Assembly (NCBI RefSeq): GCF_000813125.1
Contig: NZ_BASE01000031.1
Span: 33,087-97,086 of the forward strand
Direction: 5' to 3'
From: Mesobacillus selenatarsenatis SF-1
GTDB lineage: Bacteria > Bacillota > Bacilli > Bacillales > Cytobacillaceae
Length of the DNA: 64,000 bases
Shown here: in pieces, positions 42,960 to 51,731 of the stretch
How the letters are laid out: every line of letters starts with the position of its first letter
Position numbering within the stretch: position 1 is the first letter of the stretch
Made by a program: the position numbers and the translations under genes
The notes under the pieces: model-generated
Seen by the model: only the letters and a program-made list of their open reading frames with translations
The model's database searches: none
What the model was told of the DNA's origin: nothing

Positions 42960-43622
42960 GTGGAGGTGATCTATATACAAGCTCGGGAATTTAAGGATTT
43001 CGTATACGGAGAGTTCGCCCGGATTGGAAAAGCGATCTCCAGCCCAAAGAGAATTGAACTGCTGGACCTGCTAACTCAAGGGCCAAAAACAGTGGAAGCT
43101 TTAGCTGCGGACACTCAAATGAGCATAGCTAATACATCCAAACATTTACAAACCTTGCTTGATGCGAAGCTTGTCACATACTCAAAGGATAAAAACTATG
43201 TAATCTATCGATTGGCAAGTGAACAGGTGTTAATATTTGTATTGGCTTTAAGAGGGACGGCGGAGGACCGCATATCAGATGTAAATATAGTAAGGGAGGG
43301 TCACATTCTAAGAGAAAACTCACTAAGTCCTATCTCGTTTGAGGAATTAGGTGAAAAATTGAAAAGAAATGCTATCACCTTATTGGATGTAAGGCCAATT
43401 GAAGAATATAAGCATGATCATTTGCCTCATGCCTTATCAGTTCCGATTTCGGAACTTGAAGACCGCCTAGACTCATTGCCAAAGGATAAAGAAATTGTGG
43501 CATATTGCCGCGGACCATATTGTGTTTATGCGACTGAAGCGGTAGAGCTTTTAAAGTCAAAGGGTTTTCGTGCCACATTACTTGAGGCAGGAATAAATGA
43601 GTGGAAACAAATCCAACATTAA
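42960..43622 (+). CDS. ArsR-family repressor fused to a rhodanese domain
   Basis: About 215-220 residues. The ArsR winged helix covers residues 10-95 (FARIGKAISSPKRIELLDLL; MSIANTSKHLQTLLDAKLV). The rhodanese domain follows from about 125 (ITLLDVRPIEEYKHDHLPHA), with the active-site loop CRGPYC. Such fusions sense sulfane sulfur. The start is uncertain: GTG at 42960 or 42966 both lie in or before a perfect ribosome site GGAGGTGATC, and the codon best spaced from it is ATA at 42975, where relatives have MQAREF-like starts. It is the first gene of a three-gene operon. Confidence 0.88.
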   Translation: MEVIYIQAREFKDFVYGEFARIGKAISSPKRIELLDLLTQGPKTVEALAADTQMSIANTSKHLQTLLDAKLVTYSKDKNYVIYRLASEQVLIFVLALRGTAEDRISDVNIVREGHILRENSLSPISFEELGEKLKRNAITLLDVRPIEEYKHDHLPHALSVPISELEDRLDSLPKDKEIVAYCRGPYCVYATEAVELLKSKGFRATLLEAGINEWKQIQH

Positions 43623-43640
43623 ATATTAGGAGGAGAAAAA

Positions 43641-44369
43641 ATGTTATTTCGTCAATATTTACACTTGAATCCCGTATCAGCATCATATTTGTTTGGCTGC
43701 GGAAGTCTTTCCCAGGGAGTGGTTGTCGACCCGCTAAAAGAAGAGGTCGATCTCTATGTTAAAGAAGCAGAAACACTAGGATTAAATATTGTATATGTGA
43801 TTGATACACACTTACATGCAGACCATGTATCCGGGGCTCGAGAGCTGGCAGAAAAAACAGGAGCTCAATATGTCCTTCACAGCTCTGCTGATACAACGTA
43901 TGAATTTACAGCAGTAGAAGACGGAGACGTACTAATGGCAGGAAATACAAAGCTGACTTTCTTGCATACTCCTGGCCATACTCCGGAACATATTTCAATT
44001 GTAGTGACGGATACACGAAGAGGGGAGGAACCATGGTTTGTCCTGACAGGTCATACTTTAATGGTCGGCGATGCTGGCCGTACGGAATTGGCTTCTTCTC
44101 TTGAAGAAGGTGCAGATGACCTATATAACAGCCTTCAGAAATTGATGGAACTGGATGAACATATTGAAGTATACCCAGGTGCATTTTCTGGTTCGGTTTG
44201 CGGCAGAGGTCTGAGCGGTAAGCCATCCTCTACTATCGGTTTTGAAAAGCGCTTCAATCTTGCCCTGCAAAAAGGCGACAAAAATGAATTTGTCCGGTTC
44301 ATGACGGAAAATGTTCCACCACAGCCGGAGAATTTTAAGGAAATGAGAAAAGAGAATCAAGGAAAGTAA
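43641..44369 (+). CDS. MBL-fold hydrolase, persulfide dioxygenase-like (ETHE1/CstB type)
   Basis: 242 residues, ATG after AGGAGGAG. Metal motif THLHADHVSG, then HTPGHTPEHIS, LMVGDAGRTEL and YPGAF are as in ETHE1-like persulfide dioxygenases and their relatives. These oxidise glutathione or bacillithiol/CoA persulfide to sulfite with a non-haem iron. With the rhodanese-ArsR gene 18 bases upstream, the operon fits removal of reactive sulfur, and perhaps of reactive selenium species made by the island's enzymes. It has its own terminator before the MFS gene. Confidence 0.88.
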   Translation: MLFRQYLHLNPVSASYLFGCGSLSQGVVVDPLKEEVDLYVKEAETLGLNIVYVIDTHLHADHVSGARELAEKTGAQYVLHSSADTTYEFTAVEDGDVLMAGNTKLTFLHTPGHTPEHISIVVTDTRRGEEPWFVLTGHTLMVGDAGRTELASSLEEGADDLYNSLQKLMELDEHIEVYPGAFSGSVCGRGLSGKPSSTIGFEKRFNLALQKGDKNEFVRFMTENVPPQPENFKEMRKENQGK

Positions 44370-44375
44370 TAATTA

Positions 44376-44401
44376 AAAGCCTGAATTTTTTCAGGCTTTC
44401 T
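44376..44401 (+). terminator. Terminator after the MBL-fold gene
   Basis: AAGCCTGAA / TTCAGGCTT stem with a four-T loop and T-rich tail; may attenuate rather than block the downstream MFS gene. Confidence 0.75.
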
Positions 44402-44418
44402 TCATGGAGGTTAAATTG

Positions 44419-45642
44419 ATGCAACCTAAAATCGGAATTAAGGAAAACATCATTCAATTCGTCCTGCTGGTTGTGACGAACCTATTTGTTGGTTCGATGG
44501 TCGGGATTGAGCGCACTGTTCTTCCCTTGCTGGGGGAGGAACAGTTCGGTCTGGCATCTGCCAGTGCTGCATTATCCTTCATAATCAGTTTTGGATTTTC
44601 TAAAGCAATTGTAAACTATTTCGCAGGACAAATTGCGGACCGGCTTGGACGTAAGAAAGTTTTATTACTCGGTTGGTCTGTAGGTCTTTTCGTGCCAATC
44701 CTAATTATATTTGCACATGCATGGTGGGTCATTATTGTAGCGAATATCCTGCTCGGGATTAACCAGGGACTGGCATGGTCAATGACGGTGAATATGAAAA
44801 TCGATATATCAAAGGCAAACCAGCGCGGTACCGCAGTAGGTTTGAATGAGTTTGCTGGCTATTCAGGTGTAGCGATCATGGCTGCCGTTTCGGGTTATAT
44901 TGCCTCATCCTATTCATTAAGACCAGAGCCATTCTATATTGGAATCGGCATTGTAGTGGTCGGGATTCTGCTATCATTAATTGTTAAGGATACGGGAGAG
45001 CATTTAAAGCTTCAAATCAAGAATAGTGGAGCAGGAACTTCTGAACCGACCCGATCGGCAAAGGAAGTATTTGCTCTGACAACTTGGAGGGATAAAAGTC
45101 TATCAAGCATCAGCTTTGCGGGTTTATCCACGAATTTGAAGGATGGAATGGCCTGGGGTCTGTTTCCAATCTACTTCACAGCTGCTGGATTAACTGTCGG
45201 GCAAATCGGTACAATTGTAGCGGTATATCCGGCAGCCTGGGGCATTTTTCAGTTATTCACTGGTACATTAAGTGATAAGATTGGCAGAAAAGTTCTGATT
45301 ACTTATGGCATGTGGACACAAGCTGCTGCATTATGGTTCATTCTCGCTGCTGACCAATATTGGTTGTGGATTGCAGGGGCAATACTACTGGGACTTGGAA
45401 CTGCAATGGTTTATCCAACACTGCAGGCTGCGATAAGCGACGTGGCTGGACCGGAGTGGAGGGCTTCCTCAATGGGAGTCTATCGCTTCTGGCGTGATAG
45501 CGGTTATGCATTCGGTGCATTAATGGCAGGTATCATTGCAGATATTTTAGGTGTCAATTGGGCAATTGGGTTAGTTGCATTACTACCATTCCTAGCGGGT
45601 GTTCTTTCAAGAGTGAGGCTAAAGGAAACGATAAATAGTTGA
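44419..45642 (+). CDS. MFS transporter
   Basis: 407 residues from ATG 44419, eight bases after GGAGG. Twelve spans; motif A occurs as GQIADRLGRKKVLLLGW and again in the second half as GTLSDKIGRKVLITYG. It follows the rhodanese and persulfide-dioxygenase genes, so export of sulfite or another small anion or drug is possible. Nothing in the sequence fixes the substrate. Confidence 0.85.
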   Translation: MQPKIGIKENIIQFVLLVVTNLFVGSMVGIERTVLPLLGEEQFGLASASAALSFIISFGFSKAIVNYFAGQIADRLGRKKVLLLGWSVGLFVPILIIFAHAWWVIIVANILLGINQGLAWSMTVNMKIDISKANQRGTAVGLNEFAGYSGVAIMAAVSGYIASSYSLRPEPFYIGIGIVVVGILLSLIVKDTGEHLKLQIKNSGAGTSEPTRSAKEVFALTTWRDKSLSSISFAGLSTNLKDGMAWGLFPIYFTAAGLTVGQIGTIVAVYPAAWGIFQLFTGTLSDKIGRKVLITYGMWTQAAALWFILAADQYWLWIAGAILLGLGTAMVYPTLQAAISDVAGPEWRASSMGVYRFWRDSGYAFGALMAGIIADILGVNWAIGLVALLPFLAGVLSRVRLKETINS

Positions 45643-45646
45643 TTGG

Positions 45647-45690
45647 AAAGGAGCAGTGAACTCTTGGAGGTTTCTGCTCCTTTTGTTTTG
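45647..45690 (+). terminator. Terminator of the MFS gene
   Basis: AAAGGAGCAG / CTGCTCCTTT stem with T-rich tail. Confidence 0.8.
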
Positions 45691-45962
45691 TTTTCCGGTT
45701 TAAAGGTAATTATCCAACAATGAGATGGGTTGCTGGAGATGGAGACGCATACTATTGCAGTTATACTTACCTGAGAACTATTCATGTTACCAAAAAATCA
45801 GATATGTGAGCCATTACACTTAAACTATAGGGTGCGAATATTGAAGAAAGAGTTGTCGATAGCAACTGCTATTGTGCTAAACAGTATTATCGAAGAAGAA
45901 ATAGAGGATGCGTCATAACTATAAAAGCTTCCTTATTCAAGAGCTTTGGGAAAAATTTCTAA

Positions 45963-46196
45963 CTATGTGTCGATTTCATTTGTATCAAAATCAATCAGAT
46001 TTTCATCTACTTTAAGAAATTTTGCGATTCTTTTACGTAATAAACTATCCGGATATTCAATCATGCCCTCTAGGTTACATTCCTTTAATAATCGTTCAAT
46101 TCGTTCTTTTTCTATAGGATCTTTAATATTGACAGTGATTGTGGAGAGATAATAGTAATCATCTTCATAAGAATGGTCAAAAAGAATTTCTATCAT
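45963..46196 (-). CDS. Small acidic hypothetical protein
   Basis: 77 residues, ATG with an excellent AAGGAGAGG site. The product (MIEILFDHSYEDDYYYLSTI...) is acidic, with a beta-rich start and helical end (EKERIERLLKECNLEGMIEY). No family recognised. It may be an immunity or regulatory protein of the variable cargo zone. Confidence 0.65.
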   Translation of the reverse strand: MIEILFDHSYEDDYYYLSTITVNIKDPIEKERIERLLKECNLEGMIEYPDSLLRKRIAKFLKVDENLIDFDTNEIDT

Positions 46197-46499
46197 ACAA
46201 ACCTCTCCTTTGCATTTATTATAGCAAATAAAGGAGGCAGAACAAAAGGCAGAGTTCTTTTGAATTTATTATGAGACATTCTACTCCTAATCGGATGCGG
46301 TTGATGAACATCTTTAGCTGCTTCGACAGCTATTTTGGTTTCTCCAATGATGACTCAATGTTAGTTATTTATAGACTTAGCACCGTGTTGCTGTTACTAA
46401 TAATTCAGCTAGATAAGATTTATTTAGTGAAATTAAATGTTATATACAACAGCTTGTCTTCATACCTATGTATAAAAGGACATTGGGTGTGAAAATATC

Positions 46500-47297
46500 A
46501 TGAGATTTTTAAAGAATGTATTTTTATTTTTTTTGGCATCTTTATTATTAATGCTAACAATTATGTTTTTGAACGATATGTTTCATTTAGGTATTTCTGA
46601 TAACGATATAGACATTTTTCTTGGGCCTTCTATTATGTTAATTTATTTCTGGATTGCTTCACCGGATCTAAGAAAGCAGTTTTACGCACAGTTTATTAGA
46701 GTCAAAGCTTTTGATCGAGTGATTATGTTGCCCGTACTATTAGCATTAATGGAGCTTTTTTTCGTATATTCCTATTTCTACTTTCCTACATTATTTGATA
46801 AAGAGCCATTTTCCATTGGTAGTGCTCAATATATGGGGCATCAGGAACTTACTACCGCTGGCGAGATTTTATTAATAGGAATCATAGGACCTTTTAGCGA
46901 AGAATTTCTATTCCGCTTCTTTCTAATTGTATATTTGCCGTATCTTGCGCTATATCATACGTTCATAAAAAAGTCGCACGTAACTAAGAAACATGTGAAT
47001 AAAAAAGTTTTTAAACCTTTTATATTCATAGAAAGTGTAGCAAATAAAATATATTACCGAGTGTTTGAAATGAATGATAAAAAAATCATTAGTAGTTGGG
47101 TTATTCTGGTTTCATTTTTCTTTGCTTTGGTTCATGGGCCTGACATTTATTCATTTCCGCTCTATTTCATACCGGGGATACTGTTTAGCTTTGTATATTT
47201 AAAGTACGGATTTTTAGCAAGTTGGATATGTCATGGAACTTCTAATGCATTTTCAGGGATAGTAAATTCTATTTTCATTTCACTACTTAATAGGTAA
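46500..47297 (+). CDS. CPBP-family intramembrane metalloprotease (CAAX protease-like)
   Basis: 265 residues with about six membrane helices. The active-site motifs are all present: EEFLFR, then FALVHGP, then CHGTSNAF. CPBP proteases act inside the membrane; some process peptides or confer bacteriocin immunity or phage exclusion. The ATG is preceded by GGGTGTGAAAATATC. The 300 bases upstream hold only a weak 73-codon frame without ribosome site, which I do not accept as a gene. Confidence 0.85.
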   Translation: MRFLKNVFLFFLASLLLMLTIMFLNDMFHLGISDNDIDIFLGPSIMLIYFWIASPDLRKQFYAQFIRVKAFDRVIMLPVLLALMELFFVYSYFYFPTLFDKEPFSIGSAQYMGHQELTTAGEILLIGIIGPFSEEFLFRFFLIVYLPYLALYHTFIKKSHVTKKHVNKKVFKPFIFIESVANKIYYRVFEMNDKKIISSWVILVSFFFALVHGPDIYSFPLYFIPGILFSFVYLKYGFLASWICHGTSNAFSGIVNSIFISLLNR

Positions 47298-47357
47298 TGG
47301 AAGAAGCGGATCCAAGACTTAGTGTAAAGATAACTAAGAGGGTAAGGAGATTTAGCA

Positions 47358-47673
47358 ATGTCCTACTGGGAAGCAAAAATAATTGATACCGCACGCGGAA
47401 AATTTGAGGTTTTTGTTAAGGAGAGGGCAATCCAACTTGCGTCACTCACCATTATTCAGAGTTTAATCATACAGGCGATTAATTCGCCGATTCTTTTACA
47501 GAAAATAATACTGTTTATCTTGTAAATTTAAAGAAGATGGAAATTGAAGTAAGGCAAATACCAAAATCACAAATAATTGTTTTTAATGAAAGCAATCATC
47601 ACCCTTTCCTTGAAGAAAAGTCGTTGTTTAGACAAGTCATCTCAACTTACTTAAAAGAAACGTATTCTTCTTG
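47358..47673 (+). pseudogene. Remnant of an alpha/beta hydrolase with deleted centre
   Basis: Starts properly (AAGGAGA, ATG 47358) as MSYWEAKIIDTARGKFEVFVK. A frame change then gives GNPTCVTHHYSEFNHTGD, followed by a stop and FADSFTENNTVYLVNLK. After that the sequence jumps to a C-terminal end, SQIIVFNESNHHPFLEE, that contains the family's His. So the first 60 and last 40 codons survive and the middle 150 or so are gone. Confidence 0.75.
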
Positions 47674-47819
47674 AACTATAGATAGGAGTTTAGTTGAAGA
47701 GAGAATGGGAAAAGGCCAGTTTAATATACTATCTGAAAAAGCTCTATTATAGGGCCAGGAATTCGGTACATAGTGACGCAATGTTAAATAGATTACTGCA
47801 TTCGGATATACAATTATAT

Positions 47820-48623
47820 TTATGTACCTCTAATTAATTTATAGTTAATCGCAATTTTATTATTAAACTTACTTACCTCATTCTTAAGTTCATAATAGGA
47901 ATACATTTCTCTTATAATTTCAATTAGGAAATTCGAAATAACCATCACATGTGTATTAATTTCACCCCCTTTTCTATATACCTCAACAATTCCATGATCA
48001 AATTTAAAGTAATTAGTTGCCTCTAATGCATGAACTTCACTAGAAAAAGTTTGATATAAAAGTATATATTCTTTTTCGTAACCAAGGTACTTACATAAAG
48101 CACGAAAATTATTAATCTTCCCAGTAACATTGTACCACTTCTGATTTTTATCTTTGTGATTTAGACTGTCTATAAAACCTGTTTCAATATCCTCTAAATA
48201 AGCATTATCAGCAAACTTAGGGAATTTTTTATATAGGTTATCAATGCTAAGTGAAAGGTACTTCCTAATTTCACTACCTACTAATGATTGTTCAATCATT
48301 GTATTAAAAAACTTAATCTGTCTAAGTTTTAAAGAATAAAAGTATGACCTAGCACGATTATTTGAATCTCTTTGAAAAATGAGTTTTAAAAAGATGAAAT
48401 TCTCCATAATCATTCTAGTTAATGAATCTGCCCCATTAAAACTTTGATTATTTAATAATACAAGAAGGGAATTAGTTTTCCCTACCATATCCTCAAATAG
48501 CCCCACTATAGCTGCATCATGAACATCAAATTCTCTTTCTGAATTATTCATGTCAAAGTGATTTTCTAAGATAGTTTGAGTCACTAAATCTGCTTCAGAG
48601 TATATTATTTTTAGTAATTTCAT
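47820..48623 (-). CDS. DUF5677-like protein
   Basis: 267 residues, helical throughout, ATG at 48623 with AAGGAG upstream. Internal segments NGADSLTRMIMENFIFLKLI and RARSYFYSLKLRQIKF are as in DUF5677 proteins, which are often found in mobile islands and lack a known function. Its orientation is opposite to its neighbours, so it is a separate unit. A defence role is possible by location only. Confidence 0.65.
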   Translation of the reverse strand: MKLLKIIYSEADLVTQTILENHFDMNNSEREFDVHDAAIVGLFEDMVGKTNSLLVLLNNQSFNGADSLTRMIMENFIFLKLIFQRDSNNRARSYFYSLKLRQIKFFNTMIEQSLVGSEIRKYLSLSIDNLYKKFPKFADNAYLEDIETGFIDSLNHKDKNQKWYNVTGKINNFRALCKYLGYEKEYILLYQTFSSEVHALEATNYFKFDHGIVEVYRKGGEINTHVMVISNFLIEIIREMYSYYELKNEVSKFNNKIAINYKLIRGT

Positions 48624-48834
48624 AAAATCTCCTTATTTCGGTGATTAGTTTTTGAAGCTCCTTAAATAATTCCATATTTTTCAAAATAATTATACACTTA
48701 AATGAACATGAATAGAATAACGAACAACCTACACTTCTACTATATTCTATAAAATGATATATTTCCTAGTGATTCCTATCCAATAAATGGTAAAATATTG
48801 CTAGTGTTAAAGAAATTTATCAGGAGCTGATTTA

Positions 48835-50100
48835 ATGTTTGAAAAAATATTAGAATTGTTAGAGGCTGGTGGAGAAACGAGGAATATAGAATTTAAGAAA
48901 ACCTACGATTGGGGAAATCCACAGCATAAAGCAAAGATCGTAAAATGTATTTTAGCTATGAGTAATACCAAAGATGGTGGGAACCTTATCATTGGCATTG
49001 ATGATGAAAAACAAGGCTTAGAGAAATTAACAGGTATGGAAGAGGAGCATTACGTAAAATTAAACTATGATCATATTGTAGTTGAGGTTAATAAATTCGC
49101 AGATCCTCCTGTAGCATTCCATATGTATCCAATTGAGAATGATAAAAAGTACTTTATTTTAATGAGGATTCCTGAGTTTGATGAATTGCCCATTATTTGT
49201 AAAAGGAGTGGTGAACAAGGACTAAAAGAAGGAGCAGTTTTTTCAAGATCAAAAACAAAGCCAGAATCTGCTCTTATTAGGTCTCAATCAGAAATGAGAG
49301 AATTAATGGATCTTGCAATAAACAAGGGAATAAGACAATTCTATATGAGGGTCAGAGATTCTGGATTACATCTAGCTGACGACGATACGTCCCAGGAGAG
49401 CTATGCTAAAGAGTTAGTTGGTATTGAAGATGATGAAGTTGTCAATCTCATTATGAAAAGAGGCTATTGGAAAATTACAATAAGACCTACTTTTTATGAA
49501 GAAGATAGAATTCAAACATTGGAAAATTGTAGAAATATATTACAAGACAACAAGTTGAGTTTGAGAGGATGGGATTTCCCACACTTGAACGGTTTTTCGA
49601 ATGGAAATAATTATGTACAATCTAAAGAAAATTTCGGTCAATTCAAAGAGCTATTAAGATTTTATAAGAGTGGACAATTCATTTACTATAAGTCTATGTA
49701 CGAAGAGTATATGGAGGATATGTATCAAAAAAGAGTAAATGGGAAGGGATTAGAGATTATTAGTTCGCTCTATTTATTCACAGAGATATTTGAATTTGCA
49801 ACAAGGTTAGCACAAAGAAAAATACTAGGAGATGAAATTACAATAAGAATAGAGTGCTATGGTATTAAAGGAAGACAACTTTTCTTCTATGAGGCAACAA
49901 GAACGCTTTTCCGTGACTATATTTCAACTATAGAGAACGAAGCACACTTAGAAATAAACGTTGCGGTTGAGGAATTACTATCTAATGGTAATACGATCGC
50001 AATTGAGCTATTAAATAATTTGTTTGAAAAGTTTAATTGGGACATTAATGCAATTCAAGGCGTGTTTATAGAAGAGCAACAAAAACTGTTAAAAGGATAA
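48835..50100 (+). CDS. AlbA_2/Schlafen-type putative DNA/RNA-binding protein
   Basis: 421 residues, ATG after CAGGAG. The N-terminal 180 residues carry the Schlafen AlbA_2 pattern: ETRNIEFKKTYDWG, ILAMSNTKDGGNLIIGIDD and the RSKTKPESA end. The larger C-terminal part (from about 190) is unlike anything I recognise. AlbA_2 proteins bind nucleic acids and some related Schlafen proteins cleave tRNA or rRNA; several act in phage defence. It is transcribed alone and followed by a hairpin. Confidence 0.75.
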   Translation: MFEKILELLEAGGETRNIEFKKTYDWGNPQHKAKIVKCILAMSNTKDGGNLIIGIDDEKQGLEKLTGMEEEHYVKLNYDHIVVEVNKFADPPVAFHMYPIENDKKYFILMRIPEFDELPIICKRSGEQGLKEGAVFSRSKTKPESALIRSQSEMRELMDLAINKGIRQFYMRVRDSGLHLADDDTSQESYAKELVGIEDDEVVNLIMKRGYWKITIRPTFYEEDRIQTLENCRNILQDNKLSLRGWDFPHLNGFSNGNNYVQSKENFGQFKELLRFYKSGQFIYYKSMYEEYMEDMYQKRVNGKGLEIISSLYLFTEIFEFATRLAQRKILGDEITIRIECYGIKGRQLFFYEATRTLFRDYISTIENEAHLEINVAVEELLSNGNTIAIELLNNLFEKFNWDINAIQGVFIEEQQKLLKG

Positions 50101-50133
50101 TCATAAATTGAAGGTTAGGTCGTCAGTGGATTA

Positions 50134-50162
50134 GCTCTTTTCATAGGAGAAGGGCTTTTTTA
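50134..50162 (+). terminator. Terminator after the AlbA_2 gene
   Basis: GCTCTTTTC / GAGAAGGGC stem with G-U pairs, followed by seven T. Confidence 0.65.
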
Positions 50163-50250
50163 AAAGGTATTAATCTTTTTTAAATATATTAAATTAATTC
50201 TTGGTGTTCTAACACCTTTTTAAATTGGAAGGCAGAGGGGAGGTATAGGT

Positions 50251-50397
50251 TTGAAGCTATACCTAAGGACAAAGGTATTTATAAAATACGAATTGTTTTC
50301 GTGTGCCCCGGTTCGAACAAAACATGGAATAGGGACCTACAAATTTTTTCTTGAACAGTTTCTCCAAGAAAAGAGGTTCGAAAACATTATTACGTAA
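50251..50397 (+). CDS. Possible 48-residue protein before the recombinase
   Basis: TTG 50251 follows GGGGAGG by seven bases, and the frame stays open for 48 codons (LKLYLRTKVFIKYELFSC..., ending EKRFENIIT). Basic and aromatic; no family recognised. The ribosome site is good and the frame precedes the tyrosine recombinase by 55 bases, so it may be an accessory factor. The same DNA also contains a GGTATAG / CTATACC hairpin that overlaps the start, which could control it. Confidence 0.4.
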   Translation: MKLYLRTKVFIKYELFSCAPVRTKHGIGTYKFFLEQFLQEKRFENIIT

Positions 50398-50452
50398 AAT
50401 ATGAATTTGATGTAATATTATAATGAACATTAATTTCCTAAGGAGTAATTTG

Positions 50453-51535
50453 ATGAAAAATAACTCTCAGTCCCAAAATTATAAAAAACTTGATTCTTTA
50501 CTTAATGAACTCCCATGGTTTGTAGAAGAATATATTGATAAGAAAAAAAGAAAACTATCACCAGGCACTTTGCTTAATTACTGTCATGATTTTAAGATCT
50601 TTTTCAATTGGTTGGTGTCTGAAGGTTTTTATGATGGAGAAATAAATGAAATTCCGCTGTCATTATTTGAGACACTTACTACTCAACAAATCGAGGACTT
50701 TCTCAGCTTCTTAAAGTTCCAGTTAGACAACAGAGAAATAACCATAAATCGAAAGTTATCTTCTTTGAAATCACTGTTCAATTATTTGCAAAATGTGGCT
50801 GAAACCGAAAAACTCGAACCATATTTAACCCGTAATGTAATGGCTAAAATTGAATTTAATGATGTGTCTGAGGATCCTGAAACAATTGCAAACCGAATGG
50901 AAGGTAAGATTTTAATTGGTGACGAATATGCAGACTTTAGACTATTTGTTGCTAAGGGTTACGGTGAAATAAATAAATCAAATAAAAGGATTACTACATT
51001 TTATAATCTGAATAAGGAACGTGATACAGCTATTGTATCTTTATTTCTAGGGTCAGGTTTAAGGTTATCTGAATTAGTATGGTTAAATATAGAGGATATC
51101 GATTTTAATAAAAACTGTGTCAGAGTAATAAGAAAAGGAAACAAAGAACAATACGTATATTTTAGTGAGCAAGCAATGGCTGATTTAAAAGCATATTTAA
51201 GTGTTAGGGGTAATAAATACAATATTCCGAGAGAAAATAAAGCTGTATTTGTTGCAGCTCCTATGGGTCCTAAAGGAACCACCAGAAGACTATCAGGAAG
51301 AGCTATCGAGAAATTAATTGAAAAATACGCAATTGCTTTCGGGAAACCATCCTTATCAGTACACAAATTAAGACATTCATTCGCAACGCGGTACCATTCT
51401 GAAATAAACGATGTACCCAAGTTAAGAAGACAGTTAGGTCATTCATCAATTGAAACTACAATGATATATACACATCTGAAGAATGAGGATTTAAAGAATG
51501 CAATCAATAAACTTAATATGCCTAAAGAACAATAA
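50453..51535 (+). CDS. XerC/D-like tyrosine recombinase near the transposon end
   Basis: 360 residues from ATG 50453 (AAGGAG upstream). An N-terminal SAM-like core-binding domain (SPGTLLNYCHDFKIFFNWLV) and a C-terminal catalytic domain with all active residues: R204 in GSGLRLSE, Lys in IRKGNKE, H304-x-x-R307 in VHKLRHSF, H330 in LGHSS and Y339 in MIYTHL. Such enzymes break and rejoin DNA at a specific site through a 3'-phosphotyrosine. Its gene ends eight bases before the first right-end TnsB site. Because TnsA here seems inactive, resolution of cointegrates is the most attractive role. Integration of further cargo is an alternative. Confidence 0.9.
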   Translation: MKNNSQSQNYKKLDSLLNELPWFVEEYIDKKKRKLSPGTLLNYCHDFKIFFNWLVSEGFYDGEINEIPLSLFETLTTQQIEDFLSFLKFQLDNREITINRKLSSLKSLFNYLQNVAETEKLEPYLTRNVMAKIEFNDVSEDPETIANRMEGKILIGDEYADFRLFVAKGYGEINKSNKRITTFYNLNKERDTAIVSLFLGSGLRLSELVWLNIEDIDFNKNCVRVIRKGNKEQYVYFSEQAMADLKAYLSVRGNKYNIPRENKAVFVAAPMGPKGTTRRLSGRAIEKLIEKYAIAFGKPSLSVHKLRHSFATRYHSEINDVPKLRRQLGHSSIETTMIYTHLKNEDLKNAINKLNMPKEQ

Positions 51536-51543
51536 AAGACTAA

Positions 51544-51731
51544 TGTAGGTAATTTCTCTTCAAAAATTATGTATGTAGGTATATTCTCTTCAAGTTTAAT
51601 CTATGTAGGCACGTTCTTTTCAAAAAAAATTTCAGTGGTTTTAGGGCAGCAACTAAGATTTTTGCTCTAAAACACTGAAATGGAAGGAATGTAGGAACAT
51701 TCTCTTCATTTATGTAGGTGGATTCTCTTCA
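51544..51731. repeat. Distal transposon end: five 19-bp TnsB-type sites
   Basis: Copies at 51544-51562, 51574-51592, 51604-51622, 51690-51708 and 51713-51731, all in the same orientation (TGTAGG...TCTTCA outward). The first three repeat at exactly 30 bases, the last two at 23. The 51574 copy is identical to the internal pair in the other end. Confidence 0.92.
51630..51680. repeat. Imperfect 18-bp hairpin between right-end sites 3 and 4
   Basis: TTTCAGTGGTTTTAGGGCA pairs with TGCTCTAAAACACTGAAA with one bulge and one mismatch, loop of about 14 bases. It may terminate recombinase transcription, or form part of a recombination site. Confidence 0.7.

Noticed and set aside
46271..46492. 73-codon frame before the CPBP gene.
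   Set aside because: No ribosome site and composition like random AT-rich DNA.
50300..50340. CCCCGGTTCGAAC looks like a tRNA T-arm.
   Set aside because: No acceptor, D or anticodon arms can be folded around it, and it lies within a possible small reading frame.
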